A stretch of 6,795 bases of DNA from an uncultured Thalassospira sp. (GTDB taxonomy: Bacteria > Pseudomonadota > Alphaproteobacteria > Rhodospirillales_A > Thalassospiraceae). Positions 1-6,733 of this stretch are shown piece by piece. The notes beneath the pieces are model-generated. The model did not search any database, had not been told where the DNA came from, and saw only the letters and a program-made list of their open reading frames with translations. The DNA is taken from the NCBI GenBank assembly GCA_946885765.1, contig CAMPHD010000182.1, positions 1 through 6,795 of the forward strand, given 5' to 3'. The position numbers and the translations under genes are program-made. The first letter of the stretch is position 1; every line of letters starts with the position of its first letter.

Positions 1-13
1 GCAGGCTCGGGCT

Positions 14-1012
14 TTAGGGGGCCACGAACAGATCCTGCAGGCGTACGCGCCCGATCAGGTCGATATCAAGCTGGCCTGCAAAGCCATAGCGTGCGGCCTG
101 CTGGGCGATAAACTCGCCCTTGCCAAGTGCTTCTAAGCCGCGGCCTTCGACATAGATTTCTTCGATTTTGACCGGTGCGCCGTTATCGGCTGCCTTTTGC
201 CACAGATCATTGGCAATCTGGCGCCGCGCCGCACGCGGGGCCAAGCCGGTCATCATGTCGTTAAAGCCCTTTTGCAGGATCGGTCGGGCTTCGGACCAGG
301 GTAGGCCGGTGCTGCTGCTTTTGATGCGGACCGTGCGCGGTTGCAGCAGGCTTGGCAGCCAAAGGCCGTCATGGGCGTAATCAAGATGGGTTTCGTCGTT
401 TTCGCCGGGATAAAGCAGGAAGCTGGTCGATTTGACCGAACCACGTTTTTCCCGGTTCGGGCCGGTCCATTCGGCAGCCTGCCATGAAATGCGGGCTTCA
501 TCGGGCATCCAGCGCAGGACAAGACCGTTCATCAGCCAATGTTTGCGCGTGACCGGTTCATCTCCGATCAGGAAATCGGCTGCCCCGGTGAAATTGACCG
601 GAACGCCGGTGACATAATCCCAGCGCAGGCTGCCACGCGCGGCCCGCATGGTCAGTTCGCGCTGATCGCTGGTGGCGTCGGCCAGCATTTTACCGCGTTC
701 GGGCAGGGCAATGTCGATATCAACCTGATTGGCGACATCGGTTTCTTTCATCGTGACCCTGACTTCTTCAAGGGCAAGTTCGCGGGCCGTGCTGTAACCG
801 CTAAGGTCAAGGCGGACATTGTCATAGGTGAAGTTGACCGCGCCATTGCTGCTTTCCGCCGAGGTTTCGGTTGCGGATATGCCGTTCTGCATCAGGATGG
901 CATCCATGATTTCGCGCGCCTTTTGCGTTTCAAGCGCAAAGGCATTTGTACCAGCGGCACAAACGGAAATCAGTGAAACACCAATGCCGATGATAATACG
1001 GCGTACAGGCAT
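14..1012 (-). CDS. Predicted periplasmic protein of unknown function
   Basis: This is a 332-residue protein that I do not recognise with certainty. The N-terminus is a clear Sec signal peptide: basic MPVRR, a hydrophobic stretch over residues 6-22, and an AFA/LE cleavage site after about residue 26, so the mature protein should be periplasmic. The rest has no further membrane segment. It looks rich in beta-strands, with alternating hydrophobic residues (for example VRLDLSGY, ALEEVRVTM, VDIDIAL and the C-terminal QLDIDLIGRVRLQDL). This broadly resembles DUF2125-type exported proteins of alphaproteobacteria, but that is a guess. No catalytic motif is visible. The ATG at 1012 is supported by GAGGGG nine bases upstream and by the signal peptide starting right there. 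It lies downstream of the TetR gene on the same strand, but the 202-nt gap and a promoter candidate suggest a separate transcription unit. Confidence 0.85.
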   Translation of the reverse strand: MPVRRIIIGIGVSLISVCAAGTNAFALETQKAREIMDAILMQNGISATETSAESSNGAVNFTYDNVRLDLSGYSTARELALEEVRVTMKETDVANQVDIDIALPERGKMLADATSDQRELTMRAARGSLRWDYVTGVPVNFTGAADFLIGDEPVTRKHWLMNGLVLRWMPDEARISWQAAEWTGPNREKRGSVKSTSFLLYPGENDETHLDYAHDGLWLPSLLQPRTVRIKSSSTGLPWSEARPILQKGFNDMMTGLAPRAARRQIANDLWQKAADNGAPVKIEEIYVEGRGLEALGKGEFIAQQAARYGFAGQLDIDLIGRVRLQDLFVAP

Positions 1013-1021
1013 GATCGAAGG

Positions 1022-1027
1022 CCCCTC
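1022..1027 (-). promoter_or_regulatory. Ribosome binding site of the exported protein gene
   Basis: On the minus strand GAGGGG lies nine bases before the ATG at 1012. It is a good Shine-Dalgarno match and fixes the start, in agreement with the signal peptide. Confidence 0.65.
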
Positions 1028-1046
1028 GAATGATTAGCGGATCGTG

Positions 1047-1074
1047 ATTAGAACGATTGCATTCTTTACATCAA
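1047..1074 (-). promoter_or_regulatory. Candidate sigma70 promoter for the exported protein gene
   Basis: Read on the minus strand, TTGATG (1069-1074, four of six to the -35 consensus) and TCTAAT (1047-1052, five of six to the -10 consensus) are separated by 16 bases. Transcription would start near 1040, leaving a leader of about 28 nt that includes the ribosome binding site. This is a consensus match only. Confidence 0.4.
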
Positions 1075-1144
1075 ATTTGGTGAAGATGGGGCAGGGATTG
1101 TTGCAAGAGGTTGCCAGCCGGTGTGAGGATGCGTCGGTGTGAAG

Positions 1145-1213
1145 CCGATCACATGGGCCGGCGCCACCGGCCCGGCCTGTATTTCAGGATTCACAAACCG
1201 GTTTGCTGATCGG
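1145..1213 (-). repeat. Nested inverted repeats downstream of the TetR gene (cloverleaf-like)
   Basis: A 7-bp outer inverted repeat (CCGATCA 1145-1151 with TGATCGG 1207-1213) encloses three smaller ones: GGGCCGG/CCGGCCC (1155-1161 with 1167-1173, 5-nt loop), CCTG/CAGG (1176-1179 with 1185-1188) and the perfect palindrome CAAACCGGTTTG (1194-1205). On the minus strand it begins one base after the TetR stop codon, so it would be the 3' end of that mRNA. No run of U follows the GC-rich arm, so it is not a textbook intrinsic terminator. It may slow transcription, protect the mRNA 3' end or be a dispersed palindromic repeat. It is not a tRNA: arm sizes and the T-loop are wrong. The rest of the 1013-1214 gap holds only the promoter and ribosome binding site of the downstream gene. 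Confidence 0.45.
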
Positions 1214-1214
1214 T

Positions 1215-1892
1215 CTATTGATCGGCGGGGGCGCAACCAAGCGTGCCGCGTTTGTCGTCAACCGCAACGCCACACAGAAATACATCGACAGCGCGCGAGA
1301 CGCGTTTTTTGATCTGTTCTTCGCTGTATTTGGGCGGGGAAACCATTTTCATGATCTGATGCTGCCAGTCACCGACGATCATGGCGTCAAAGATTTCCGC
1401 ATAATGATCAGGGTCATCAATGGCAAGATTGCCCAGATCGTTCTGGCGTTGCAGGTAGTTTGCCAGACGTTTTCGTGTGCTTTCAGGGCCGACTTCTAGG
1501 AATTTCTCAACCATTGGTATAAAATGCTGCCCTTCGGAGAACAGAATCTGCGTGAAGCGAACGGCCTCCTCGGTTAGTATCTTGGTCGAAAGTTTAAGGG
1601 CGAAGTCCGTCAGGGCGTCACGAGGAGGGAGATTGGATTCCAGCGAAATATGCAATTCCGCGGAAAACTCCATGCATTGCTCTGTCATGACGGCAGCCAG
1701 CAACCCGTCTTTTCCGCCAAAAGCTTCGTAAAGTGTCGTGCGTGAGCCACCGGATCGGGAAATAACATCATTTAGCGTAACGCCTGAAAAGCCTTTCTCC
1801 AGCAGAAGCTGCCATGCAGCATCCATCATCGCGCGACGCCGTGCGGAGCCGCGAGTTGACTGTTTTTCTTGGGTTTCTGACGTTTCGCTCAT
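1215..1892 (-). CDS. TetR/AcrR-family transcriptional repressor
   Basis: This is a 225-residue protein of typical TetR length. Residues 16-65 form the TetR DNA-binding domain: a first helix (RRRAMMDAAWQLLLEKGF), then the helix-turn-helix VTLNDVISRSGGSRTTLYEAFGGKDGL (38-64) with the family hallmarks G34-F35, T39, V43, G48-G49, L54-Y55, F58, K61 and L64. The remaining helical part is the ligand-binding and dimerisation domain. Its pattern (EAVRF, FLEVGPEST, LANYLQRQNDLGNLAIDDP) resembles the AefR-like C-terminal domain often found beside RND pumps. The gene is transcribed away from the pump operon and the intergenic region carries a perfect 17-nt palindrome over both predicted promoters. I therefore infer that it is the local repressor of the pump and of itself, released by a hydrophobic ligand. 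The ATG at 1892 has no strong Shine-Dalgarno sequence, which suggests low expression. A role as activator or for remote targets cannot be excluded. Confidence 0.93.
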   Translation of the reverse strand: MSETSETQEKQSTRGSARRRAMMDAAWQLLLEKGFSGVTLNDVISRSGGSRTTLYEAFGGKDGLLAAVMTEQCMEFSAELHISLESNLPPRDALTDFALKLSTKILTEEAVRFTQILFSEGQHFIPMVEKFLEVGPESTRKRLANYLQRQNDLGNLAIDDPDHYAEIFDAMIVGDWQHQIMKMVSPPKYSEEQIKKRVSRAVDVFLCGVAVDDKRGTLGCAPADQ

Positions 1893-1930
1893 TGTTTTTC
1901 GATCTTTGTTCGTGACTTTGTTTTTGGGAC

Positions 1931-1959
1931 TTGATCATGCACTGCACAATGTGTACTGT
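1931..1959 (+). promoter_or_regulatory. Candidate promoter of the efflux operon
   Basis: TTGATC (1931-1936, four of six) is followed after 17 bases by TACTGT (1954-1959, three of six). The start would fall near 1966 and give a leader of almost 90 nt. TACAGT (1964-1969, four of six) is an alternative -10, though without a good -35. Either choice places the -10 inside the palindrome, so a bound repressor would block RNA polymerase. The weak match agrees with low basal expression of a drug pump. Confidence 0.4.
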
Positions 1960-1970
1960 ACCGTACAGTA
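1954..1970. promoter_or_regulatory. Operator-like palindrome in the divergent control region
   Basis: TACTGTAC-C-GTACAGTA is a perfect inverted repeat with 8-bp arms around a single central base. Its size, symmetry and place between the TetR gene and the pump operon, over the predicted -10 elements of both promoters, are what is expected of a TetR-family operator. Binding itself is inferred. Confidence 0.75.
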
Positions 1971-1983
1971 TTTAAGAATTCAA
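1955..1983 (-). promoter_or_regulatory. Candidate promoter of the TetR gene
   Basis: On the minus strand TTGAAT (1978-1983) is followed after exactly 17 bases by TACAGT (1955-1960). Each matches four of six consensus positions. The -10 lies inside the left arm of the 1954-1970 palindrome, consistent with autorepression. The leader would be about 55 nt. Confidence 0.45.
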
Positions 1984-2010
1984 TGGTAAAGCTGCTTATT
2001 ATCCCCCCGA

Positions 2011-2023
2011 CAAGGCGGCCTTG
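2011..2023. repeat. 13-nt palindrome in the leader of the efflux operon
   Basis: CAAGGC-G-GCCTTG is a perfect 6-bp inverted repeat around one base, 29 nt upstream of the chosen adaptor start and within the predicted 5' leader. Its sequence is unlike the 1954-1970 operator. With a one-base centre it suits a protein dimer on DNA better than an RNA hairpin, although a 4-bp stem with a 5-nt loop could form in RNA. Confidence 0.4.
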
Positions 2024-2039
2024 CTTAGAGGGTTGTGAG

Positions 2040-2045
2040 AAGGAA
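2040..2045 (+). promoter_or_regulatory. Ribosome binding site that decides the adaptor start
   Basis: AAGGAA ends seven bases before TTG 2053 and 13 bases before ATG 2059. The earlier in-frame GTG at 2035 has a GAGGG only two bases upstream, too close to work well. The site therefore favours the TTG, with the ATG as second choice. Confidence 0.55.
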
Positions 2046-2052
2046 ATTCATT

Positions 2053-3249
2053 TTGTCGATGCGATCTTGTTTGAAATTTGCAGGCGTTGCTGCGCTTGCA
2101 TTGATGGTTGCTGCCTGCGACGAGCAGAAAGAAGCGCAACAGTCAGATGCCAGTGCACAGCAGCAACCGCAGGCAACGCCGGTTGGTACTGTCACGCTTG
2201 AGGCGCAGACCATCGGTCTGGTAGAGGAAATGCCGGGCCGTACCGTTGCGTTTCGCCGGGCTGCGGTGCGTCCGCAGGTCGATGGTATCATCAAGGAGCG
2301 GAACTTTACCGAAGGCGCGCTCGTTGAAGCCGGTCAGCAGCTTTATATGATTGATCAGGCCGTCTATATGGCGGAACTTGACGCCGCCCAAGCGGAACTT
2401 GCCCGCCAGAGTGCGACCCTTGATCAGACGACCAAAACCCGCAAGCGGTACGAAAGTCTTGTGAAAACCCAGGCCGTTTCCGAACAGACCTTTGACGATG
2501 CAATTTCGGCAGAGGCCCAGGCGAAGGCATCGGTTGCGGCTGCGCGTGCGCAGTTGGACCTGGCGCGCATCAATGTGGAATACACCACCGTGACAGCTCC
2601 GATTTCGGGCCAGATTAGCTCGTCCGATGTGACCGAAGGTGCGCTTGTTACGGCCAATCAGACCGAGGCACTGACTACAATCACCCAGCTTGACCCGATC
2701 TATGTTGATGTAACGCAGGCCGGTGGCCGGTTGCTGAAGATCAAGCAGGCGATCCAGAATGGTCGTATTCAGGGTGTCGAGGGCGGCAAGATCGAGGTTT
2801 CCCTGATCATTGACGCAACCGGTGTTGAATATCCCCATACCGGTTCGTTGCAGTTTTCGGATGTGTCGGTCAACGAAACCACCGGAACGGTCCGCCTGCG
2901 TGCGGTTTTCCCGAACCCGGATGGTGTGTTGCTGCCGGGCATGTTCGTGCGCGGACAGGTGCGTCAGGGCAAACTTGAAGGGGCATTCCTTGTGCCGCAG
3001 AAAGCCGTGATGCGCCGCCCCGACGGAACGGCCTATGTCTATACGATCGGTGATGGCAAGGTTGTTTCGAAAGATATCCAGATCGAGCAGTCACAGGGTG
3101 AAAGCTGGTTGGTGACCGCGGGGGTCGAGGATGGTGAACAGCTGATCGTCGATGGCATTCAGCGTATTGCACCGGGGGCCCCGGTGACGGCGCAGCCCGC
3201 CGAGAATGCGAATGCCGACCAGGGTGCCGCCCAAGGTTCAGCCCAGTAA
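2053..3249 (+). CDS. acrA: AcrA-type RND efflux periplasmic adaptor lipoprotein
   Basis: This is the membrane fusion protein that links the RND pump to the outer-membrane channel. From TTG 2053 it has 398 residues, very close to E. coli AcrA. A lipoprotein signal peptide ends in the lipobox VAAC, with Cys22 the lipidated residue; Asp23 at +2 matches the inner-membrane retention rule. Next come the first lipoyl half (about 70-102, AVRPQVDGIIKERNFTEG), an alpha-helical hairpin rich in Ala and Gln (about 103-175), the second lipoyl half (about 178-212, TAPISGQI and VTEGALV), a beta-barrel beginning at LDPIYVDVTQ, and the membrane-proximal domain after FPNPDGVLLPGMFVRG. The C-terminal tail is low in complexity (Ala, Gln, Asn). 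These blocks follow AcrA almost phrase by phrase. The start could instead be ATG 2059 or GTG 2035; both keep the signal peptide. The pump gene follows after 24 nt. The symbol marks the AcrA class, not proven orthology. Confidence 0.95.
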   Translation: MSMRSCLKFAGVAALALMVAACDEQKEAQQSDASAQQQPQATPVGTVTLEAQTIGLVEEMPGRTVAFRRAAVRPQVDGIIKERNFTEGALVEAGQQLYMIDQAVYMAELDAAQAELARQSATLDQTTKTRKRYESLVKTQAVSEQTFDDAISAEAQAKASVAAARAQLDLARINVEYTTVTAPISGQISSSDVTEGALVTANQTEALTTITQLDPIYVDVTQAGGRLLKIKQAIQNGRIQGVEGGKIEVSLIIDATGVEYPHTGSLQFSDVSVNETTGTVRLRAVFPNPDGVLLPGMFVRGQVRQGKLEGAFLVPQKAVMRRPDGTAYVYTIGDGKVVSKDIQIEQSQGESWLVTAGVEDGEQLIVDGIQRIAPGAPVTAQPAENANADQGAAQGSAQ

Positions 3250-3259
3250 GCTGAAGATT

Positions 3260-3264
3260 AAGGA
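3260..3264 (+). promoter_or_regulatory. Ribosome binding site of the RND pump gene
   Basis: AAGGA lies nine bases before ATG 3274, within the short gap after the adaptor stop codon. There is no room for a separate promoter, so the two genes are co-transcribed. Confidence 0.7.
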
Positions 3265-3273
3265 CGATTTCTA

Positions 3274-6200
3274 ATGGCAAAGTTTTTTATTGATCGCCCC
3301 GTCTTCGCCTGGGTTGTGGCCCTGGTGATCATGCTGGCGGGGGGGCTGTCTATTCTGCAGCTACCGATCGAGCAATATCCGTCGATTGCACCGCCGTCGG
3401 TGCAGATTAATGCGACCTATCCGGGCGCGTCGGCGGAAACCGTTGAAAGCACGGTGACGCAGGTCATCGAGCAGGAAATGAACGGGCTGGACTATCTGCG
3501 CTACATGTCTTCGAACAGTGGTGCTACGGGTAGTGCATCGATCACCCTGACGTTTGAACCCGAAGCCGATCCAGATATCGCGCAGGTTCAGGTGCAGAAC
3601 AAGTTGCAGGCCGCAATGTCGCGTCTGCCAGCAGAAGTGCAGCAGCAGGGGATTACCGTTTCGAAATCGAGCGGTTCGTTCCTGATGGTTCTGGGCTTTG
3701 TGTCGGCCGATGGCTCGATGAATGCTGAGGACCTTTCGGATTTCGTGGTTTCGACCATCGAAGACCCGATAGCACGTGTGAACGGTGTCGGTTCGGTGCA
3801 GGTGTTTGGTGCGCAGCACGCGATGCGTGTCTGGCTCGACCCGAACAAACTGATTTCCTATAACCTGACAGTTTCCGATGTCAGTTCGGCGATTCAAGCC
3901 CAGAACACCGAAGTTACCGCCGGTCAGATCGGTGGTGCGCCTTCGGTGCCGGGGCAGCAGATCAACGCGACGATTACCGCCCAAAGCAAGCTGCAGACGG
4001 TTGACGAGTTCGCCAATATTCTGCTGCGTGTGAATACCGACGGGTCGCAAATCCGTCTGGGTGATATCGCCCGTATCGAGATCGGTGGCGAAAGCTATGA
4101 CGTGATTGCGCGCTATAATGCGCAGGCGGCAACCGGTATCGGTATCAACCTTGCAACCGGGGCCAATGCCCTTGATACCGCCGAAGCGGTCAAATCCCGT
4201 ATTGAGGAACTCAAACCTTTCTTCCCGCAGGGGATGGAAATTGTTTATCCCTATGACACAACCCCGTTCGTCAAAGTATCGATCGAGGAAGTGGTTCATA
4301 CCCTGTTCGAAGCCATCGTGCTTGTCTTTGTCGTGATGTTCGTGTTCCTGCAGAACTGGCGCGCGACACTGATCCCGACGATTGCGGTGCCGGTGGTTTT
4401 GCTTGGGACGTTTGGGGTTCTTGCGGCGTTTGGCTATTCGATCAACACGCTGACCATGTTTGGTATGGTGCTGGCAATCGGTCTTCTGGTTGATGACGCC
4501 ATCGTTGTGGTCGAAAACGTCGAACGTGTGATGCATGAAGACGGTTTGCCGCCGCGTGAAGCGACGCGCAAATCCATGAGCCAGATTACCGGCGCACTTG
4601 TTGGTATTGCGCTGGTTCTGTCGGCGGTGTTTGTGCCGATGGCGTTCTTTGCCGGTTCGACCGGGGCGATTTATCGCCAGTTCTCGATCACCATTGTTTC
4701 GGCGATGGTTCTGTCGGTGGTTGTGGCGATTGTTCTGACCCCGGCACTTTGCGCGACCATGCTTAAACCGACCAAGGGTGATCCGCATGCCAAACGCGGC
4801 TTCTTTGGCTGGTTCAACCGTGGTTTCGACAAGACCAACAATTTCTATCAGGGCAGTGTCCGCCATGTTGTGAACCGCAAATGGCGCTATCTGTTCGTGT
4901 ATGGCATTCTTGTAGGCTGTCTGGCCTTCCTGTTCGTGCGTTTGCCGGGTTCCTTCCTTCCGGAAGAGGATCAGGGGATCATGTTCTCAATGGTTCAGCT
5001 GCCCGCCGGTGCCTCGCAGGAGCGGACAGTTGAAGTTCTCAAAAAGCTTGAGAAGCACTTCATGGAAGACGAGAAGGAAGTCGTGAACGGTATCTTTACC
5101 GTGGCTGGTTTCTCGTTTGCCGGTAGTGGCCAGAATGCGGGTATCGCCTTCGTTAACCTGAAAGACTGGTCGGAACGTAGCGAGCCGGGACAGGCCGTTT
5201 CGGCGGTGATCGGGCGGGCTTATGGTGCCTTTGCCCAGATCCGCGAAGCGATGGTCTTTGCCTTTGCCCCGCCTGCGATTGTCGAGCTTGGTACGGCGAA
5301 CGGTTTTGACATGCAGTTGGTGGACCGTGGCGGTTCGGGGCATGATGCCCTGATCGCGGCACGTAACCAGTTGCTTGGCATGGCGGCACAGGATCCACGT
5401 CTGGTCGGGGTTCGCCCGAACGGTCTGGATGACATGCCACAGTTCGATATCAATATCGATCAGGAAAAGGCAAGCGCGCTCGGTGTCGACATTGCTGACA
5501 TTAACCGCACGCTGGCAACTGCCTGGGGGTCGAGCTATGTCAATGATTTCATCGAGAAGGGACGTGTGAAGCGTGTCTATATGCAGGCAGATGCAAAGTA
5601 CCGCATGATGCCTGAAGATATGGACCACTGGTATGTTCGTAACAATCAGAACGAGATGGTGCCGATGTCGGCCTTCTCGACGACTCAGTGGACCTATGGA
5701 TCACCACGTCTGGAACGCTTTAACGGTCTTTCGTCTGTCAATATTCAGGGGCAGGCGGCACCGGGTGTTGCATCGGGGGATGCGATGAAGGCAATGGAAG
5801 AAATCGTTGCCAAGCTTCCGGGCGGCATGGGCCTTGAATGGCAGGGGCTTTCCTATGAAGAACGCGAAGCAGGCGAACAGGGCCCGGCCCTTTATGCCCT
5901 GTCGATGATCGTGGTCTTCCTGTGCCTTGCGGCACTGTATGAAAGCTGGGCCATTCCGGTTTCGGTGATGATGGTCGTGCCGCTGGGCGTTTTGGGTGCC
6001 GTGATTGCAGCCTTGCTGCGCGGGCTTCCCGATGACGTTTACTTCCAGGTCGCGATCCTGACCACGATTGGTTTGTCGGCCAAGAACGCCATTCTGATCG
6101 TCGAGTTCGCCCGCGAACTTTATGATCAGGGGATGGGGCTGCTTGAAGCCACGATCGAGGCCGCGCGCCAGCGTTTGCGTCCGATCATCATGACCTCGAT

Positions 6201-6420
6201 GGCGTTTACGCTGGGTGTTCTGCCGCTGGCGATCAGTAGCGGTGCCGGTGCGGGGGCCCGTGTTGCCGTTGGTACGGGGGTTATGGGCGGTATGATTGCC
6301 GCAACGATCCTTGCGATCTTCTTCGTGCCGCTGTTCTTCGTCCTGATTGTTGGCACCTTTGCCAAAAGCCGTTCGAAACGCGGTGATGTAAAGGCCGCCC
6401 ACGAACATCCGGCCGAATAA
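3274..6420 (+). CDS. acrB: AcrB-type RND multidrug efflux pump, inner-membrane permease (HAE-1 family)
   Basis: This 1048-residue proton/drug antiporter is one residue shorter than E. coli AcrB and collinear with it. It should form the homotrimer that takes amphiphilic substrates from the periplasm and membrane. The layout is TM1 (about 10-28), a periplasmic loop (about 30-338), TM2-TM6 (about 340-492), TM7 (about 537-556), a second periplasmic loop, and TM8-TM12 (about 872-1028). The proton relay is complete: D407 and D408 in TM4 ([18 protein letters not shown]), K937 (GLSAKNA), R967 and T974 (RLRPIIMTS), equivalent to AcrB D407, D408, K940, R971 and T978. The deep-pocket phenylalanines are also present: F136, F178, F608, F613, F615 and F626. 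The switch-loop region reads GFSFAGSGQ. The protein is intact and no frameshift is visible. It follows the adaptor gene in one operon. No outer-membrane channel gene follows, so a TolC homologue elsewhere is expected. The symbol marks the AcrB class. Confidence 0.97.
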   Translation: MAKFFIDRPVFAWVVALVIMLAGGLSILQLPIEQYPSIAPPSVQINATYPGASAETVESTVTQVIEQEMNGLDYLRYMSSNSGATGSASITLTFEPEADPDIAQVQVQNKLQAAMSRLPAEVQQQGITVSKSSGSFLMVLGFVSADGSMNAEDLSDFVVSTIEDPIARVNGVGSVQVFGAQHAMRVWLDPNKLISYNLTVSDVSSAIQAQNTEVTAGQIGGAPSVPGQQINATITAQSKLQTVDEFANILLRVNTDGSQIRLGDIARIEIGGESYDVIARYNAQAATGIGINLATGANALDTAEAVKSRIEELKPFFPQGMEIVYPYDTTPFVKVSIEEVVHTLFEAIVLVFVVMFVFLQNWRATLIPTIAVPVVLLGTFGVLAAFGYSINTLTMFGMVLAIGLLVDDAIVVVENVERVMHEDGLPPREATRKSMSQITGALVGIALVLSAVFVPMAFFAGSTGAIYRQFSITIVSAMVLSVVVAIVLTPALCATMLKPTKGDPHAKRGFFGWFNRGFDKTNNFYQGSVRHVVNRKWRYLFVYGILVGCLAFLFVRLPGSFLPEEDQGIMFSMVQLPAGASQERTVEVLKKLEKHFMEDEKEVVNGIFTVAGFSFAGSGQNAGIAFVNLKDWSERSEPGQAVSAVIGRAYGAFAQIREAMVFAFAPPAIVELGTANGFDMQLVDRGGSGHDALIAARNQLLGMAAQDPRLVGVRPNGLDDMPQFDINIDQEKASALGVDIADINRTLATAWGSSYVNDFIEKGRVKRVYMQADAKYRMMPEDMDHWYVRNNQNEMVPMSAFSTTQWTYGSPRLERFNGLSSVNIQGQAAPGVASGDAMKAMEEIVAKLPGGMGLEWQGLSYEEREAGEQGPALYALSMIVVFLCLAALYESWAIPVSVMMVVPLGVLGAVIAALLRGLPDDVYFQVAILTTIGLSAKNAILIVEFARELYDQGMGLLEATIEAARQRLRPIIMTSMAFTLGVLPLAISSGAGAGARVAVGTGVMGGMIAATILAIFFVPLFFVLIVGTFAKSRSKRGDVKAAHEHPAE

Positions 6421-6429
6421 AGCAAAAAG

Positions 6430-6463
6430 CAAAGCCGGTCTGATTTAACAGACCGGCTTTGTC
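6430..6463. terminator. Hairpin terminator at the end of the efflux operon
   Basis: A perfect 13-bp stem, CAAAGCCGGTCTG (6430-6442) with CAGACCGGCTTTG (6449-6461), closes a 6-nt loop ten bases after the pump stop codon. The plus-strand side has only TTTG at the stem end and no real U-tract, whereas the minus-strand side is rich in U (CTTTGCTTTTTGCT). It may act in both directions and could be leaky on the plus strand. Confidence 0.7.
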
Positions 6464-6464
6464 G

Positions 6465-6527
6465 GCGCGCTCGCGACGGTTGCAGACGTGTCTGCTTAGT
6501 CCCCCGACCCCGCCGTTGCGCGTGCGT
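6465..6527 (+). other. GC-rich structured spacer between two terminators (possible 3' UTR or small RNA)
   Basis: Positions 6465-6479 can pair with 6513-6527 over 15 positions with one mismatch and three G-U pairs. The enclosed loop carries a second hairpin, GCAGAC/GTCTGC (6482-6487 with 6490-6495), and a C-rich stretch (6501-6511). A U-tailed terminator follows at 6531. No convincing ORF is present. This could be a folded 3' UTR, a processed small RNA or simply GC-rich intergenic DNA; no promoter is seen for it on its own. Confidence 0.3.
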
Positions 6528-6530
6528 AAG

Positions 6531-6563
6531 AAGGGCTGGTGCATTGCACCGGCCCTTTGTTTT
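6531..6563 (+). terminator. Rho-independent terminator
   Basis: AAGGGCTGGTGC (6531-6542) pairs with GCACCGGCCCTT (6546-6557), 12 positions with one G-U, around an ATT loop, and is followed at once by T-rich TGTTTT. This is the best plus-strand intrinsic terminator in the window and backs up the weaker-tailed one at 6430-6463. Confidence 0.75.
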
Positions 6564-6696
6564 GTCTGCTGGAGGCGTTGGCGTCAAGTCGTGAATTTCC
6601 CCCACCCATTTGGGTAGTTTTCAACTTGTAAGCGCTATCCCTTTGTATTGGAAGGCGAACACGTTGATTTCTGTTTCATTGATAGTGATTTTTTTC

Positions 6697-6713
6697 AAGC
6701 AATTTAATTGCTT
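6697..6713. repeat. AT-rich inverted repeat
   Basis: AAGCAAT-TTA-ATTGCTT is a perfect 7-bp inverted repeat with a 3-nt centre. It could be a regulator site for the promoter at 6734. As a terminator it would be weak, because the stem is AT-rich and the T-tail short. Confidence 0.4.
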
Positions 6714-6733
6714 TTGCGTGTGATCGACGCGCA

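Noticed and set aside
539..976. Plus-strand open frame of 145 codons opposite the exported protein gene
   Set aside because: It is a shadow frame; the minus-strand gene has a signal peptide and a good ribosome binding site, and this frame has neither.
1119..1142. Two copies of CGGTGTGA with a 16-nt period
   Set aside because: Only two short copies are present and their place fits no promoter or origin; chance is sufficient.
1145..1213. Possible tRNA gene on the minus strand suggested by the four-arm layout
   Set aside because: The T-loop consensus is missing, arm and loop lengths do not fit, and there is no plausible anticodon loop.
1983..2201. Small plus-strand frame starting at ATG 1983 in the operon leader, considered as a leader peptide
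   Set aside because: It has no ribosome binding site at a useful distance and runs far into the adaptor gene in another frame; there is no attenuator-like structure or run of regulatory codons.
2143..2838. Minus-strand open frame of 231 codons opposite the adaptor gene
   Set aside because: It has low-complexity, Arg- and Cys-rich composition, no homology that I recognise, and full overlap with the clear AcrA-type gene.
3361..4866. Long minus-strand open frame of 501 codons antisense to the pump gene
   Set aside because: It lies wholly inside the well-supported pump gene, its product is very rich in Arg, His and Asn with no recognisable domain, and it is the kind of open frame that codon bias on the opposite strand produces.
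5701..6432. Minus-strand open frame of 243 codons opposite the 3' end of the pump gene
   Set aside because: The product is rich in His, Arg and Asn and looks like an antisense artefact of the pump reading frame.
6126..6605. Minus-strand open frame reaching into the terminator region
   Set aside because: It runs through both terminator hairpins and the pump gene, and the product is basic and without recognisable domains.
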